A stretch of DNA of 64,000 bases from Varanus komodoensis (taxonomy: Eukaryota; Chordata; Lepidosauria; Squamata; Varanidae): assembly GCF_004798865.1 (NCBI RefSeq), contig NW_025335641.1, positions 15,102,792 through 15,166,791 of the forward strand, in the 5' to 3' direction. This document shows, one piece after another, positions 36,100 through 47,128 of this stretch (positions are counted from its first letter, which is position 1; every line of letters begins with the position of its first letter). The position numbers and the translations under genes were made by a program. The notes under the pieces are model-generated. The model did not search any database. It saw only the letters and a program-made list of their open reading frames with translations, and was not told where the DNA came from.

Positions 36100-36585
36100 A
36101 TCCAATTACTGAAAGGCTGAAAGAAATATACCTTGCCCAATAATCTAAGGTGGAGGTGTAGTCGGAGCTCCAACACCAAAAAAAGCTCTTGTTTGAACCA
36201 GAGTTTTCTGCCGTAACCCCAATTTCATAAAAAGAAAAGTGATGGAGCACAGATACAGGTTACTTGGCTAAGAACATCAATGGGATCAGAGGAATTGTTG
36301 GAAATAAAGATGACTCCTCCCGATTAAAATATTGACACAATTTTAAAATAAAAGACAACCAAAGGGCAATGAACTTGGTGTGTACCACAGAGTTCCCATG
36401 GGCACAGTGATGTCCATTGGTACCATACTGAAGACTTCAGGCTTAGAGTCTACCGATAGCTAAGATTCTTGCAAAGAATGCTAGATTAGGTGGGTTTTGT
36501 TATGATCACAGGGATTTATAATCTAGCATGCGTCTGAGAAGAACAATGCTAGAGACCAAAACCCTCTCTAGTCTAGTACCCATAA
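36100..36585. other. Unassigned non-coding stretch
   Basis: No recognised feature. Confidence 0.45.
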
Positions 36586-36589
36586 TGGC

Positions 36590-36845
36590 AAACCAGATGT
36601 CTGTAGGAAGCTCACAAGGCAGATGTTAGTGAATGAAACCACCTGCCATCCTGCTTCTGATACTGGAGGTAATACCTAGCCATCGTGACTAGTAACCATT
36701 GAAAGTCTTATCTTACATAAATTTGCCAGACTCACTTTCAGAGGTGTCCAAGATGGTGACCCTCACTAGATCTTGTGGGAGCAAACTCCATAGTTTAATG
36801 ATGCACCATGTGAACTCCTGCCTACATATGTTTTATACCAGTGCA
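36590..36845 (-). mobile_element. CR1 (L3 type) LINE 3' region
   Basis: Complement of the CR1 part around ORF2 end and 3' UTR. GTGGGAGCAAACTCCATAGT, AACCATTGAAAG and CTGATACTGGAGGTAATACC match the sense copy at 4140-4300 in order. The 3' tail itself is not included. Confidence 0.7.
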
Positions 36846-36849
36846 TCAC

Positions 36850-38880
36850 ACATGCTTAAGCAATTGTGTACATTAAGTATCACCTAACACTAAATATTTC
36901 TCAAGTTTTAGAAGATCCTATGCAGCCTTGTCTGTTATATTAAAACACACCAATGGACTATGGAGATTTTTCCTTTCCCTTTCCCCCCTCTTCCTTCCTC
37001 TTCCCTCTTCCCTTTTCTGAACATGTAAGAGCTTGTCCATTCATCTCCCATTTGTCACTTGTAGAAGAGGTCTGTGTTGTGTTGGATAGTTAATATTTCA
37101 GTGTTCAATACAATTAAGTTCATGCTTTGGAGGTATTAACACTGTCTATTTTTTCCTAATGTAAATCTTTTCTTCCATTATTTCATACCATGTTTTCATT
37201 ATCATCTCACCATTCTGTTCCTTCAGCATTTTTCTCCATCTTTCTCCATTTCAGAAAGGTTAGCACTTAGATTCATTGGACAGAAATTATTCATGTGGTC
37301 ACCGGTTGGGGTCTCAGCTGCTGTCTACAAGATTGCATAGCAGTGAACAATAAGCAAAGGCTGATATAATGCAAATCCTCAGGTTTGAAAAGCAAAGGCG
37401 TCAGCAAGCATGCTAAGTGACAATTTGTCAATGGTGTCTGTTTAATGTTCTGTTAAATCACTACTTGTTTCATTACATTCTTGGGGGTGTTTTTCCTATT
37501 AAAAGACATCCTAACCAATTCTAGCTTTTGTGTAGATAGAGACATTGTTTTCAAGAGTCTAAGGATAAAGAAATGATATAAAACAGGTGGTTTTGAGGTA
37601 TACCTAGATAGCATCCTTATGTGAGTGCTCATGCAGTCAGTGGCTGCCTCTCATTGGCTCACCTGCTGTGATTGTATGGGATGTTCAGAAGCACTCAGAA
37701 AACAAACCTGTCAAATGTTTGTACTTCATTTTCCATGAAGGAAAGGAAGTTGCCGCTTGGAGGGGAAGGTAGCTACACAAAGTGGCTTTGTAGGTCACAC
37801 TGAAGACTGGTGGTGACTGGGAATCTCAAAACAAGCTGAAGGACAAGAACCCAAATTCAAATTGGCTGCAACAAAAGGTGCAGAATTCATGCCAGACTAA
37901 GAAAAACAAACCCAAGTGAAAGATAGATAGAAGGAAAGAAAATTTGAAGAAAAGAGGAGGCACCAGAAGCCATTCATAAAAGAGGATGCAATGCTTGAAT
38001 TTATAGGTTAATTTGAAATACCCAGCCAGTTTTGTGGCTGTTGTCTGTACATACTTGCATAAACCCTTTCATAAGAGCATAAGAGAAGCTCCTTCCATGT
38101 GTATGGGTCTTTGCCGAACAAAGAACTGGTACCTGCTAGAAAATCCATACCTCAACAGAAGAGGTGTCCATAGAAGGAGTGGTGGGAATGAAGGCAGTAC
38201 CAGTAGGGTGGGAAACTCCCTCCCTCCCTCCCTCTACCTTAATTGGGGGGTGTGGGGAAACATTGGCAGTCGGGTGTGGCAAAGTCTTTTTCCTTTCTGG
38301 GGAAGGACTTTCATTTTGATAAGGTGGTTGTGGGGTTTTCCTGTCTTTCCATGTTTTTAACTCGAAAGAAAGGCTTACCTGCTGTTTAAGCCATGGAACA
38401 CATTCATACAATGCAGCCTGGGAGCCATTTCATTTGAAAATATAGTCTGGAATGCCCCTGAAAAAGCACTTCATGGGGAGGGATGCTCAAGCTTTCGCAG
38501 CCCTGACCTTTTCATTGATGATGTGCCATCCTTTCAAGGGTCATTGAGATTTTCCAACAGAAGAGCACCCAAGCAATTTTACACAGCCATGCAGCTGCTT
38601 GAATGTTGCCTTTCCATTTTCTATAGTTGGAAAAAAAAGGGAAAACCTGAAAGAGCTACAGAACCTTCCAAATTATTCTGCATTCTTTGAGGAGCTTTGA
38701 TGGAGCCACACATGTGCTTGCATGCAATGAATAGCTGCACAGCACTAGGTAAGAATAACAGGAAAAGAGTATGGCTGGATTCAGTAACATAGACAAAGGC
38801 TTGGTTGCTTTTCGAATTCCACATGTTTATCTTACAAACATAAAATCCTATTTTCATCTTAGAAACCCATTTATAATATG
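36850..38880. other. Unassigned stretch with pyrimidine tracts
   Basis: An all-but-pure pyrimidine tract lies at 36966-37018 and a (CTCC)n run at 38217-38235. The 38013-38360 open frame (115 codons) includes the (CTCC)n run and has no domain. Confidence 0.45.
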
Positions 38881-38886
38881 TCCCAG

Positions 38887-39014
38887 GACGACCTTCCTCA
38901 ACCTGGCATCCTTCAGATGTGTTGGACTAGCGCTCCCATGATTCCTGACCATGTGCCATGAGAGTTCACATCCAAAACTGTTGGAGAGCACCAGGCTGGA
39001 GCAAGCTACCCCAG
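38887..39014. mobile_element. hAT-like MITE, partial
   Basis: The left arm reads CCTTCCTCAACCTGG and GTGTTGGACTAGCGCTCCCA. The right arm carries TTGGAGAGCACCAGG, its rough complement. The palindromic layout matches 613-748. Outer termini and target duplication are decayed. Confidence 0.5.
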
Positions 39015-39027
39015 GTCTTTGAAAGCA

Positions 39028-39260
39028 TTTTATTTATTTGTGGATTTATATCCTGCCTTTTTCCTACAAAGGGCTCAAGGCAGCTTACATCATTCTCCTC
39101 CTCCATCTTATCCCCACAACAACCCTGTGGGGTAGGTTGGGCTGAGAGTCTGTGACTGGCCCAAGGTCACCCAGTTGGCTCCATGGCTGAGCGGGGACTT
39201 GAACCCAGATCGTCTGAGTCCCAGTCCCATGCTCTTAACCACTACACCACACTGGCTCTC
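39028..39260 (-). mobile_element. tRNA-derived SINE with L2-like tail
   Basis: On the minus strand the head reads GTGTGGTGTAGTGGTTAAGA (A-box region) and GGTTCAAGTCC (B box), spaced as in a tRNA-derived pol III promoter. The body contains GGTTGTTGTGGGGATAAGAT. The end is GTAAGCTGCCTTGAG, then AAAGGCAGGATATAAAT and an (AAATA)n tail, the same stem-then-tail arrangement as the L2 3' end. Nearly full length. A shorter copy is at 55268-55486. Confidence 0.85.
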
Positions 39261-39264
39261 TATG

Positions 39265-39670
39265 GTGGCAAGAACATGTAAACACCAAATCCTGATACCT
39301 CAACAACAAATGGTCTATGTACCACATGCAATGACTTCCTGCACAGGTGGTAAACACTATCAGGTTTGAAGAATCTTGCTCATCTGCTGGAAGGAAGGAG
39401 AAATAGGTGCCTGGAAATTGCATCCATGTTCTCTTCCTCCAACTATTCCATTCTGGCTGGCAGTAAAGGAACAATGTACTTCCAGTTGCTATATGTGGGT
39501 TTTCCATCTTGTCATGGACCTCCCAAGTAGTGTTCTTGGAGGTGGTCTCCAACAGGGTAATAGTTGCACAAAGGCCTATTTGTATGAACAGAGTGCCTTT
39601 GTTTGGATGTAGTACATGCCTGTTTCGTTGACTCTTTGATCATGCTCTTTGATCATCTGGAGTGAATTCC
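39265..39670. other. Unassigned non-coding stretch
   Basis: A 105-codon minus frame at 39235-39552 starts upstream and runs into the SINE. It has no motif. Confidence 0.4.
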
Positions 39671-39946
39671 AGATGATTAGGAAAGGGATGGAAAATAAAA
39701 CTGCCTCTATGGTGCAGCCATGCTTGGAACACTGTGAGCAGCTCTGGTTGTTTCAGCTCAACCATGACATCTGCAGTTAGAAAGGGCAGCCAAAATAGAT
39801 CAAGGGAATGGGGCATCTTCTCTATTTAGAGCTAAATTGACCAGACCATTTTAGTTTAGAGGAAAAAATAATTTAAGGGGGAGGGGAAGTATGAAGCAGG
39901 TTCATAAAATTATTTCTGTCTTATATTAATAGACTCTTTCCAACTG

Positions 39947-40118
39947 GAGCTAGTTCAATGGCAGAGCATATGACTTGTATGCAAAATGTTCAGTCACAGC
40001 ATCCCTAGGCAGGGCTGGGAAAAGCTCTTTCCCCAGATCCTGCAAGTCAGTGTAAGCAATACTGGATTTGATGGTCTCACATGGTATAAGGTGTGCCCTG
40101 TGTTCTTGTTTGTTCATG
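39947..40118 (+). mobile_element. tRNA-derived SINE, diverged
   Basis: GGAGCTAGTTCAATGGCAGA with GACTTGTATGCAAAATG resembles a tRNA head (GTGGCTCAGTGGTAGAGCA, then CATGC and a loop). The body matches a common squamate form: TAGGCAGGGCTGGGAAAAGC, then GTCAGTGTAAGCAATACTGG and GATGGTCTCACATGGTATAA. It sits inside the CR1 copy. Confidence 0.55.
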
Positions 40119-40377
40119 GCAGGTATACCGAGACTAGATGCCCAGAATGTGGACAGACAGCAGGCTAGGACATGGGGCTCTGGAAAGGTCTACCATGGTA
40201 TAGAAAGAGCTTGTGGAGAATATAGTGAGACTTATGGAGAGGAACATTTCAGGAGGCATGATCGAGCTGTTTAAAATAATGCATCGTGTGGAGAAAGTGA
40301 ATAGGGAGATTTTTTTTCCTTCTCCCATAACACTTGGACACAAGGTCATCCTATGAAACTGTGTGAGGTTTAGGAAA

Positions 40378-40712
40378 GATGAAAGGAAGTAGATCGGGAA
40401 CAGAAGCCCTCCTCCAGGAACCTTCTGTGAAAGATGTTAGGAGACAGAGTACCCAGAGAAGGGCCTTCTCTGCGGTGGCACCCCGACTATGCAATGCACT
40501 TCCCAGAGAGGTCCTCCTGGTGCTGTCATTATACGTTTGTCGGTGCCAGATTAAGACCTTTTTTTATTTAATCAATATTTTAATATGTCTTAATATTGAA
40601 TTTTACAGTTGTATTTTTATTAACTTGCAGCCAGAGTGGGTTGTCAATTTCTTTATGCTGTAAGCCATCCAGAGATGCAAGTAATTGGACGACATACAAA
40701 TTTTATAAATAA
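40378..40712 (+). mobile_element. L2-clade LINE 3' end nested in CR1
   Basis: The frame from 40379 reads TEALLQEPSVKDVRRQSTQR, then RAFSAVAPRLCNALPREV and IKTFF, the L2 ORF2 C-terminus. Then an AT-rich 3' UTR, a decayed stem (GTAAGCCATCCAGAGATGC) and ACAAATTTTATAAATAAATA. About 330 bases remain. More diverged than the copies at 10317 and 55829. Confidence 0.8.
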
Positions 40713-40886
40713 ATACTCCTTTGGTTAAACTATGGATTTTGCTGCCATGGGAAGTGGTGATGGCTGCCAATTTGGATGGATATTGGGCAGATTCATGGGC
40801 TATCAGTGGCTACTAGCCTTGCTGGCTGAGTGCTGCCTCCTTCACCAGAAGTGGCCTGCCTGCATGCCCAGTTGCTGAAGAACTTC

Positions 40887-40907
40887 GGGGGGGGGGGGGT
40901 GGGGGGA
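40887..40907. repeat. G tract
   Basis: Thirteen G, one T and six G in a row. It lies in the CR1 3' UTR remnant and is prone to sequencing length error. Confidence 0.9.
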
Positions 40908-41148
40908 GGACTTGCACAGCTGAGTGAATCTGTGGTCAGCTGGTTTGCCACTGTGTGTGGGGAGTGCTGGACTGGAGGGACCATTGGTCTAATTCAGCAC
41001 AGCTTTTCTCATGCTCTGATTGTATTTGCGTTCCTGTTGGCTATAGATACCTAAATCCAGAAGTGTTCCAGAAGTGCCTCCAGATTCTGATTTCTAAGCC
41101 AGTCATGTTAGTAAGGAGTATATCTTGTCTGTGGAGACTCCCTGCTTC

Positions 41149-41169
41149 AAAAAAAAAAAAAAAAAAAAA
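41149..41169. repeat. A tract, 21 bases
   Basis: A pure A run preceded by CCTGCTTC. No pol III head or LINE coding precedes it, so I do not call a retroposon tail. Confidence 0.9.
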
Positions 41170-41174
41170 TACTG

Positions 41175-41750
41175 CTCAAGATTGTACAAGGAACTGGGTT
41201 TTGGGTGTCTGCCTCCTTTCTTTCTCTACATTCAGTATTACAAAAACATAGGATATGCACAGATGGATGAGTCCTTTTCTTAAATCATCTGGCAACACAA
41301 ACTGCTGGTTGTTTTAGTTTTCCATTTAATGATTTTGTTCATCATATAATGGGAGGAAACCTAAAATGCCTTGAAATGTCAATTTTAAATAACTCAAGTG
41401 ATGTTTCTGGGAATTTTGCATCCTTATTGAAGACAGCAATACTCTTTTATATAATTTTGATAGTGGGGAGAAATGCCACATTGGTCTCTAATGTCAAACA
41501 TTGGGCATTTTGCCACTTAAGATGAATTCTCCAAGGGAACAATCTCTCTCTCTGATTCATCATTTTGGAATCTTTCTTTAGGCTTCTAATATGTTTGTGG
41601 CATACCACTGAATCATATCAAAGAATATTTGTAGGAAGAGAACTCCACAATGTGACTTTCAAAAACCTCATGCAACTGCCCCAGAAATGATTATAAAAGG
41701 TTGTGGCTTCAATCTCACAAAATGGGCCATGCCTGAAATTTCAGGAACAA
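41175..41750. other. Unassigned non-coding stretch
   Basis: No recognised feature. Confidence 0.45.
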
Positions 41751-41751
41751 A

Positions 41752-41875
41752 TGTAAGAACACAAGCAGAACCCTGTTAGATGGAAGCAAAGATTTCATCT
41801 AGTCCAGCATTCTGTTTGCACAGTGGCTCATCAGTGATGTGTATGAGAATAATGGACCACACATGCCTTTGGTTC
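41752..41875 (-). mobile_element. CR1 (L3 type) LINE 3' end fragment
   Basis: GTAAGAACACAAGCAGAACC, then TCATCTAGTCCAGCATTCTG and CACAGTGGC match the complement of a TTCTTATG-tailed CR1 3' end, as at 23626-23885. Confidence 0.7.
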
Positions 41876-41879
41876 TTGT

Positions 41880-43327
41880 TGCCTGCAAAAAATTGGAATG
41901 ATCAGACTGTTCTGCTACCCTTTATTGCCCAGGGGTCCAGTGGCAGATTTGTGTTTCTCAGTGTGGGCTGCTGTAGGAAAATAGTCATAACATACTTATG
42001 AAGACAGATGAACATTACAGTGAAAGAAGCTTATATATTTATTCTGCCATACTGGAACTGGCAGGTAGCGGCAATCCCTCATTTTTTCGCCCTGCCTTGG
42101 AATGTCTAGTAATACAAAATGTGTGAGATGATATTCTTGTATTGCAGATTTTCCCGGCCCCACAGTATCTCTTGGTAAAAGCAAACCCTGCACTATAATG
42201 ACATCAGAGCCATCAGTTGCATCACTAGATGCTACCAAGGGGAAAAAAGGGGGTGACACACAGCAGCACCTTTACAAAGGCTCTAATTTGGACTTTGCTC
42301 AGGACCCCACCCCTTTTTGATACTGCCACCCCTAGCAGCTCCTATTCCAGTTTTCTGTTCGTGTGGTTCATCTGCAGGCTTGGTTCACACATCTCACAAA
42401 TCGTAACAACCAATTTGCTAAGCATTACTCGGTTAATATATTAAATGAATGTTACAGCAGCTGTGTTGAACCTCCAGTCTGCCCCTTGTGGGATTCAAAT
42501 CAAGCTATCCAGGGTTCCCAAGATGGCCATGGCTGTCTCCCTACTTCTCCATGGGGCTCCCACTTTCCTCCCACGCCCCCTTCCCTTCAATCATTCCATG
42601 GTTTACCAGCTGTTTCAAATTTCTCCCCATGCTAAAAGAACAGAATGCCTCTTCTAAGGCTTAGGGCAAAACCAAACATTGCATGGAACTAACAGCACCA
42701 TCCTTTATTAGTACTCATTTTACTCCAGAGTACGTGCAGGGAGCCCAGTCTGGACTGGGAACTTATCATGTGGAGTGTGGGCTTTAAGATCCAGCTCAAC
42801 TCCCCCCCACCAACCCCCCCCCCGTATGTTAAGTTAGATTATGTGACAGTTCCTGCAAAACTGCATTATATAAGGAAAATCACTTGAAAAAATTACGTCC
42901 TTTTAGAAAGGCATGTACAAAATTGCATATATTTTAAAAATAGCTACATGCACTTAGAGGCATATACAGATCAACTTAGATAATATGTATATTTAGGTAA
43001 AGATACATGAAAATATGTGTATATATCTCAGTGGATCAAACTCACAAACTGATGTAGAAATAAGATGGAACATAATATAGGAAAAATGAAAAACTGAGCA
43101 GAATTGAACATGAAAGATTTGTCTATCTCTATTTATGAATCATCAGGGGGAAACTCAGGAACAAAATTTTAAGCTGTAGAAACAATACCTTAACTAAGAA
43201 TTGCCCCTTCTTACTTGTAGGCCTGGATTGTTCTGGCTGCTGCTAAAATTATTATAGCAAACTTCAACATTATATTTAATGGTGTTGCATTTTTTCATTG
43301 TTGTGCACCTCCCTAAGAGCTTCTGCT
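41880..43327. other. Unassigned stretch left of the BovB element
   Basis: No gene recognised. A C-rich run lies at 42804-42826. The 42229-42657 open frames lack motifs. Confidence 0.45.
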
Positions 43328-43382
43328 ATTGGGTATTTTAGAAATATAATGCAGATGTCCATGCAAGCCAGCCTGTTCACAT
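43328..43382. repeat. Target-site duplication of BovB, left copy
   Basis: Fifty-five bases beginning ATTGGGTATTTTAG and ending GCCTGTTCACAT, identical at every position to 46711-46765. Confidence 0.95.
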
Positions 43383-43388
43383 TTGTTG

Positions 43389-46300
43389 CTAGTCGCAAAG
43401 TCGTGTCCGACCCTTCGTGACCCCATGGACAATGCTCCTCCAAGCCTTCCTGTCCTCCGCCATCTCCCGGAGTCCACCCAAGCTCACACCAACTGCTTCA
43501 GTGACTCCATCCAGCCACCTCATCCTCTGCCGTCCCCTTCTTCTTTTGCCATCTATGGTTCCCAGCATTAGACTCTTCTCCAGGGAGTCCTTCCTTCTCA
43601 TTAGGTGGCCAAAGTATTTGAGTTTCATCTTCAGGATCTGGCCTTCTAAAGAGCAGTCAGGTTGATCTCCTCTAGGACTGACCGGTTTGATCACCTTGCA
43701 GTCCAAGGGACTCACAGGAGTCTCATCCAGCACCACAATTCAAAAGCCTCAATCCTTCAGCACTCATCCTTCCTTATGGTCCAGCTTTCACAGCCATACA
43801 TTGCAACTGGGAAAACCATAGCCTTGACTATACGCACTTTTGTTGGCAGGGTGATGTCTCTGCTTTTTAGTATGCTGTCTAGATTTGCCATAGCTTTCCT
43901 CCCCAGGAGCAAGTGTCTTTTAATTTCTTGGCTGCAGTCCCCATCTGCGGTGATCTTGGAGCCCAGGAAAATAAAATCTGTCACACCCTCCATTTCTTCC
44001 CCATCTATTTGCCAGGAAGTGAGAGGACCGGATGCCATGATCTTAGTTTTCTTAATGTTGAGTTTCAAGCCAACTTTTGCGCTCTCCTCCTTCACCCACC
44101 TCAAGAGGCTTTTTAGTTCCTCTTCACTTTCTGCCATGAGAGTGGTATCATCTGCATATCTGAGGTTGTTGATATTTCTCCCAGCAATCTTAATTCCAAC
44201 TGGTGATTCATCTAGCCCCACCTTTCTCATAATCTGCTCTGCATATAATTTAAATAGGCAGGGCGACAGTATACAGCCTTGCTGAACTCCTTTCTCAATT
44301 TTGAACCAATCAGTGGCTCCGTGTCCAGTTCTCACCATTGCTTCTTGACCCGCATATAGGTTTTGCAAGAGACAAATAAGTCTGGTACTCCCATCTCTTT
44401 AAGAACTTGCCACAATTTGTTGTGATCCACACAATCAAAGGCTTTAGCATAGTCAATTAAGCAGAAGTAGATGTTTTTCTGGAACTCCCTAGCCTTCTCC
44501 ATGATCCAGAGTATGTTGGCAATTTGATCTCTAGTTCCTCTCCCTCTTCTAAATCTCACCTGTACTTCTGGTAGTTCTTGGTCCACATACTGCTGGAGCC
44601 TAGCTTGTNNNNNNNNNNNNNNNNNNNNNNNNNNNNNNNNNNNNNNNNNNNNNNNNNNNNNNNNNNNNNNNNNNNNNNNNNNNNNNNNNNNNNNNNNNNN
44701 NNNNNNNNACATACTGCTGGAGCCTAGCTTGTAGAATTTTGAGCATCACTTTGCTGGCATGTGAAATGAGTGCAATGGTGCAGTAGTTTGAACATTCTTT
44801 GGCATTGCCCTTCTTTGGGATCGGAATGTAAACTGACCTTTTCCAATCCTGTGGCCACTGCTGAGTTTTCCAAATTTGCTGGCATATTGAGTGTAGCACT
44901 TTTACTGCATCGTCTTTTAGGATTTTGAATAGCTCAACTGGAATACTGGTGCCTCCACTAGCTTTGTTGTTGCTCAGACTTCCTAAGGTCCATTTGATTT
45001 CACATTCCAGGATGTCTGGCTCCAGGTCAGTGACCACCCCATCGTGGTTATCAGGAACGTTAAGCTCTTTCTCGTATAGTTCTTCTAATCTTGCCACCTC
45101 TTCTTAATCTCTTCTGTCTCTGTTAGGTCCCTGCCATTTTGGTCCTTTATCATGCCCATCTTTGCATGAAATGTTCCCTTCATATTCAATTTTCTTGAAG
45201 AGATCTCTGGTCCTCCCTATTCTATTGTTTTCTTCTATTTCTTTGCACTGTTCATTTAAGAAGGCATTCTTATCTCTTCTAGCTGTTCTCTGGAATTCTG
45301 CATTCAATTGTTTGTATCTTTCTCTTCCTCCTTTGCCTTTCTCTTCCCTTCTTTCCTCGGCTATTTGTAAAGTTTCCTCAGAAAGCCATTTTGCTTTCTT
45401 GCATTTCTTTTTCTTTGGGATGGTTTTAGTTGCTGCCTCTTATACAATGTTGCGAACCTCCATCCATAGTTCTTCAGGCACTCTGTCTATCAGATCTAAT
45501 TCCTTAAATCTATTTGTCACCTCTACTGTATATTCATCAGGGATATGATTTAGGTCATACCTGAGTGGCCTAGTGCTTTTTCCTAATTTCTTCAACTTAA
45601 GCCTAAATTTTGCAACCAGAAGCTCATGATCGGAGCCACAGTCAGCTCCTGGTCTAGTTTTTACTGACTGTATACAGCTTCTCCATCTTTGGCTGCAGAG
45701 CACATAGTCAATCTGATTTCTGTGTTGACCGTTTGGTGATGTCCATTTGTAGAGTCATCTCTTGGGTTTTTGGAAAAGAGTGTTTGCTATGACCATTGTT
45801 TTCTCTTGACAAAATTCTACCAGCCTGTGCTCTGCTTCATTTTGTACTCCAAGGCCAAACTTGCCTGTTATTCCTGTTATCTTTTGGCTTCCTACTTTAG
45901 CATTCCAATCCCCCATGATGATAAGGACATCATTTTTTGAAGTTAATTCTAGAAGGTGCTGTAGGCCTTCATAGAACTGGTCAACTTCGGCCTCTTCAGC
46001 ACCAGTGGTTGGGGCATGCACTTGGACTATTGTGATGTTGAATGGTTTGCCTTGGATTCAAACTGAGATCATTCTGTCATTTTGGAGATTGTATCCCAGT
46101 ACTGCTTTTCCTACTCTTTTATTGACTATGAAGGCTACTCCATTTCTTCTGAGGGATTCTTGCCCACAGTAGTATACCTGATGGTCATCTGAATTAAATT
46201 CACCCATTCCTGTCCATTTTAGTTCACTGATTCCTAAAATGTCGATGTTCAGACTTGTCATCTCTTGTTTGACCACATCCAACTTGCCTTGATTCATGGA

Positions 46301-46531
46301 TCTTACATTCCAGGTTCCTATGGAGCATAGATCTTTGCAGCATTGGACTTTCCTTTCACCACCAGATACATCAGCAACTGAGTGTCCTTTCGGCTTTGAC
46401 CCAGTCGCTTCATTCTTTCTGACGCTACTAGTACTAGCCCTCTGCTCTTCCCCAGTAGCATACTGGACACCTTCCAACCTGAAGGGCTCATCTTCCAGCG
46501 TCATATCTTTTTGCCTTTTGATACTGTCCAT
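43389..46531 (-). pseudogene. BovB ORF2 (endonuclease-reverse transcriptase), disrupted
   Basis: Order from the N-terminus: APE-type endonuclease (GTWNVRSMNQGKLD and ISELKWTGMGEF in 46058-46531; GDWNAK at 45896-45913; SDHELL near 45625), then the RT (NKASGGTSIPVELF near 44970, IPKKGNAKECSNY, AKAFDCVDHNKLW near 44440, GCILSPCLF near 44265, YADD at 44147-44158), then the C-terminal region (RMRWLDGVTEA near 43500). Premature stops lie at 46058-46060 and 45755-45757 (both TGA where CGA is expected), 45440-45442 (TAA for CAA) and 43757-43759, with more TGA just after. Frame changes occur near 45185, 45085, 44375 and 43670. The apparent break at 44609-44708 is an assembly artefact. Most stops fit C-to-T decay at CpG. 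Confidence 0.92.
44609..44708. other. Assembly gap of exactly 100 N with duplicated flanks
   Basis: The 24 bases before the gap (44585-44608, starting ACATACTGCTGG) are repeated exactly at 44709-44732. Joining the two flanks at this overlap removes 124 positions and puts the BovB frames on either side into register, so the gap is probably a failed contig overlap with nothing missing. Confidence 0.92.
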
Positions 46532-46710
46532 GGAGTTTTCATGGCAAAGATACTGGAATGGGTTGCCATTTCCTTCTCCAGTGGATCACGTTTTATCAGA
46601 GCTCTCTGCTATGACCTGTCTGTCTTGGGTGACCCTGCACGGCATAGCTCATAGTTCATTGAGCTACGCAAGCCCCTTTGCCACGACAAGGCAATGATCC
46701 ATGAAATAAA

Positions 46711-46765
46711 ATTGGGTATTTTAGAAATATAATGCAGATGTCCATGCAAGCCAGCCTGTTCACAT
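46711..46765. repeat. Target-site duplication of BovB, right copy
   Basis: Identical over 55 bases to 43328-43382. It lies directly against the element's 5' end. Confidence 0.95.
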
Positions 46766-46970
46766 AGAACATGGTAAAAGTGAAATTTCTCTGGTTCACT
46801 CACATAGCTTGTCCTAATTTGACTTCAAAAGGAGAGAAAGGCACAAAAGAACTGCAAGTTAGATAAAGATCTGTCATGGTATTTTGGTTTTTATTTTTTA
46901 ATATACTGCAACTGCTGAGGTTGCTGCTTGAAATGGTTGCAGTTTAAAACAAGAAAGAGGGATGTCTTAA

Positions 46971-47128
46971 CCCTTTCCCCTCCCACTGCACTTCCTCTTT
47001 CCTGTCACTTGCCAAGTTGGGCTTACTCTCAAAGAGAAACAACTTTTTTCCTCAGGTTGGATAATAGTCTGTGGGGGGTGGCTTGCATGTGTGATTTTTC
47101 AGTAGGAAACTAGTGCAAAGGAAAAGGG
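46971..47128. mobile_element. piggyBac-type MITE, 158 bp
   Basis: TTAA at 46967-46970 and 47129-47132 flanks an element starting CCCTTTCCCC and ending GGAAAAGGG. Aligning the reverse complement of the right end (CCCTTTTCCTTTGCACTAG) shows shared CCCTTT, GCACT and TTTCCT blocks. A TTAA target with CCCTTT-type ends is diagnostic of the piggyBac superfamily. No coding. Confidence 0.7.

Larger units (their letters stand above)
39672..41035 (+). mobile_element. CR1 (L3 type) LINE 3' half with nested SINE and L2
   Basis: Begins ATTAGGAAAGGGATGGAAAA and continues through AGAAAGGGCAGCCAAAATAG and TTAAAATAATGCATCGTGTG to the 3' UTR. After the L2 insertion the host resumes with TTAAACTATGGATTTTGCTG. 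It ends near TTGGTCTAATTCAGCACAGC. Two later insertions are listed separately. A long G tract (40887-40907) lies in the 3' UTR. Boundaries are approximate. Confidence 0.7.
43383..46710 (-). mobile_element. BovB (RTE clade) LINE, near full length, inactive
   Basis: The element reads right to left. Its 3' end at 43383 is the typical BovB terminus (complement of GGTCGGACACGACTTTGCGA). Its 5' region at about 46530-46710 precedes the endonuclease. Without the gap artefact it is about 3.2 kb, the usual BovB length. It encodes one endonuclease/reverse transcriptase protein, now broken (see the separate entry). A 55-bp target duplication flanks it. BovB is known for horizontal spread among squamates, ruminants and others, so its presence fits a squamate genome. 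The element is intact in layout but cannot make its protein. Confidence 0.95.

Noticed and set aside
38013-38411. Overlapping 115- and 91-codon frames on opposite strands
   Set aside because: Part of each frame is the (CTCC)n run and the rest shows no domain. Mutual antisense overlap suggests low stop density rather than genes.
39225-39260. A tRNA-like head on the minus strand as a tRNA gene
   Set aside because: Same reason: it is the head of a SINE repeated at 55268-55486 and 58976-59208.
40887-40907. G tract as a functional G-quadruplex
   Set aside because: It lies in decayed CR1 3' UTR, and long homopolymers of G are prone to length error. No regulatory context supports a role.
41149-41169. 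A 21-base A tract as the tail of a processed pseudogene or SINE
   Set aside because: The sequence upstream shows no pol III boxes, no coding remnant and no flanking direct repeat.
43662-44285. A 207-codon plus-strand frame
   Set aside because: It is antisense to the BovB reverse transcriptase (YADD at 44147-44158 on the other strand) and is a shadow.
45162-46697. Plus-strand frames of 128 and 133 codons
   Set aside because: Antisense to the BovB endonuclease region. No independent support.
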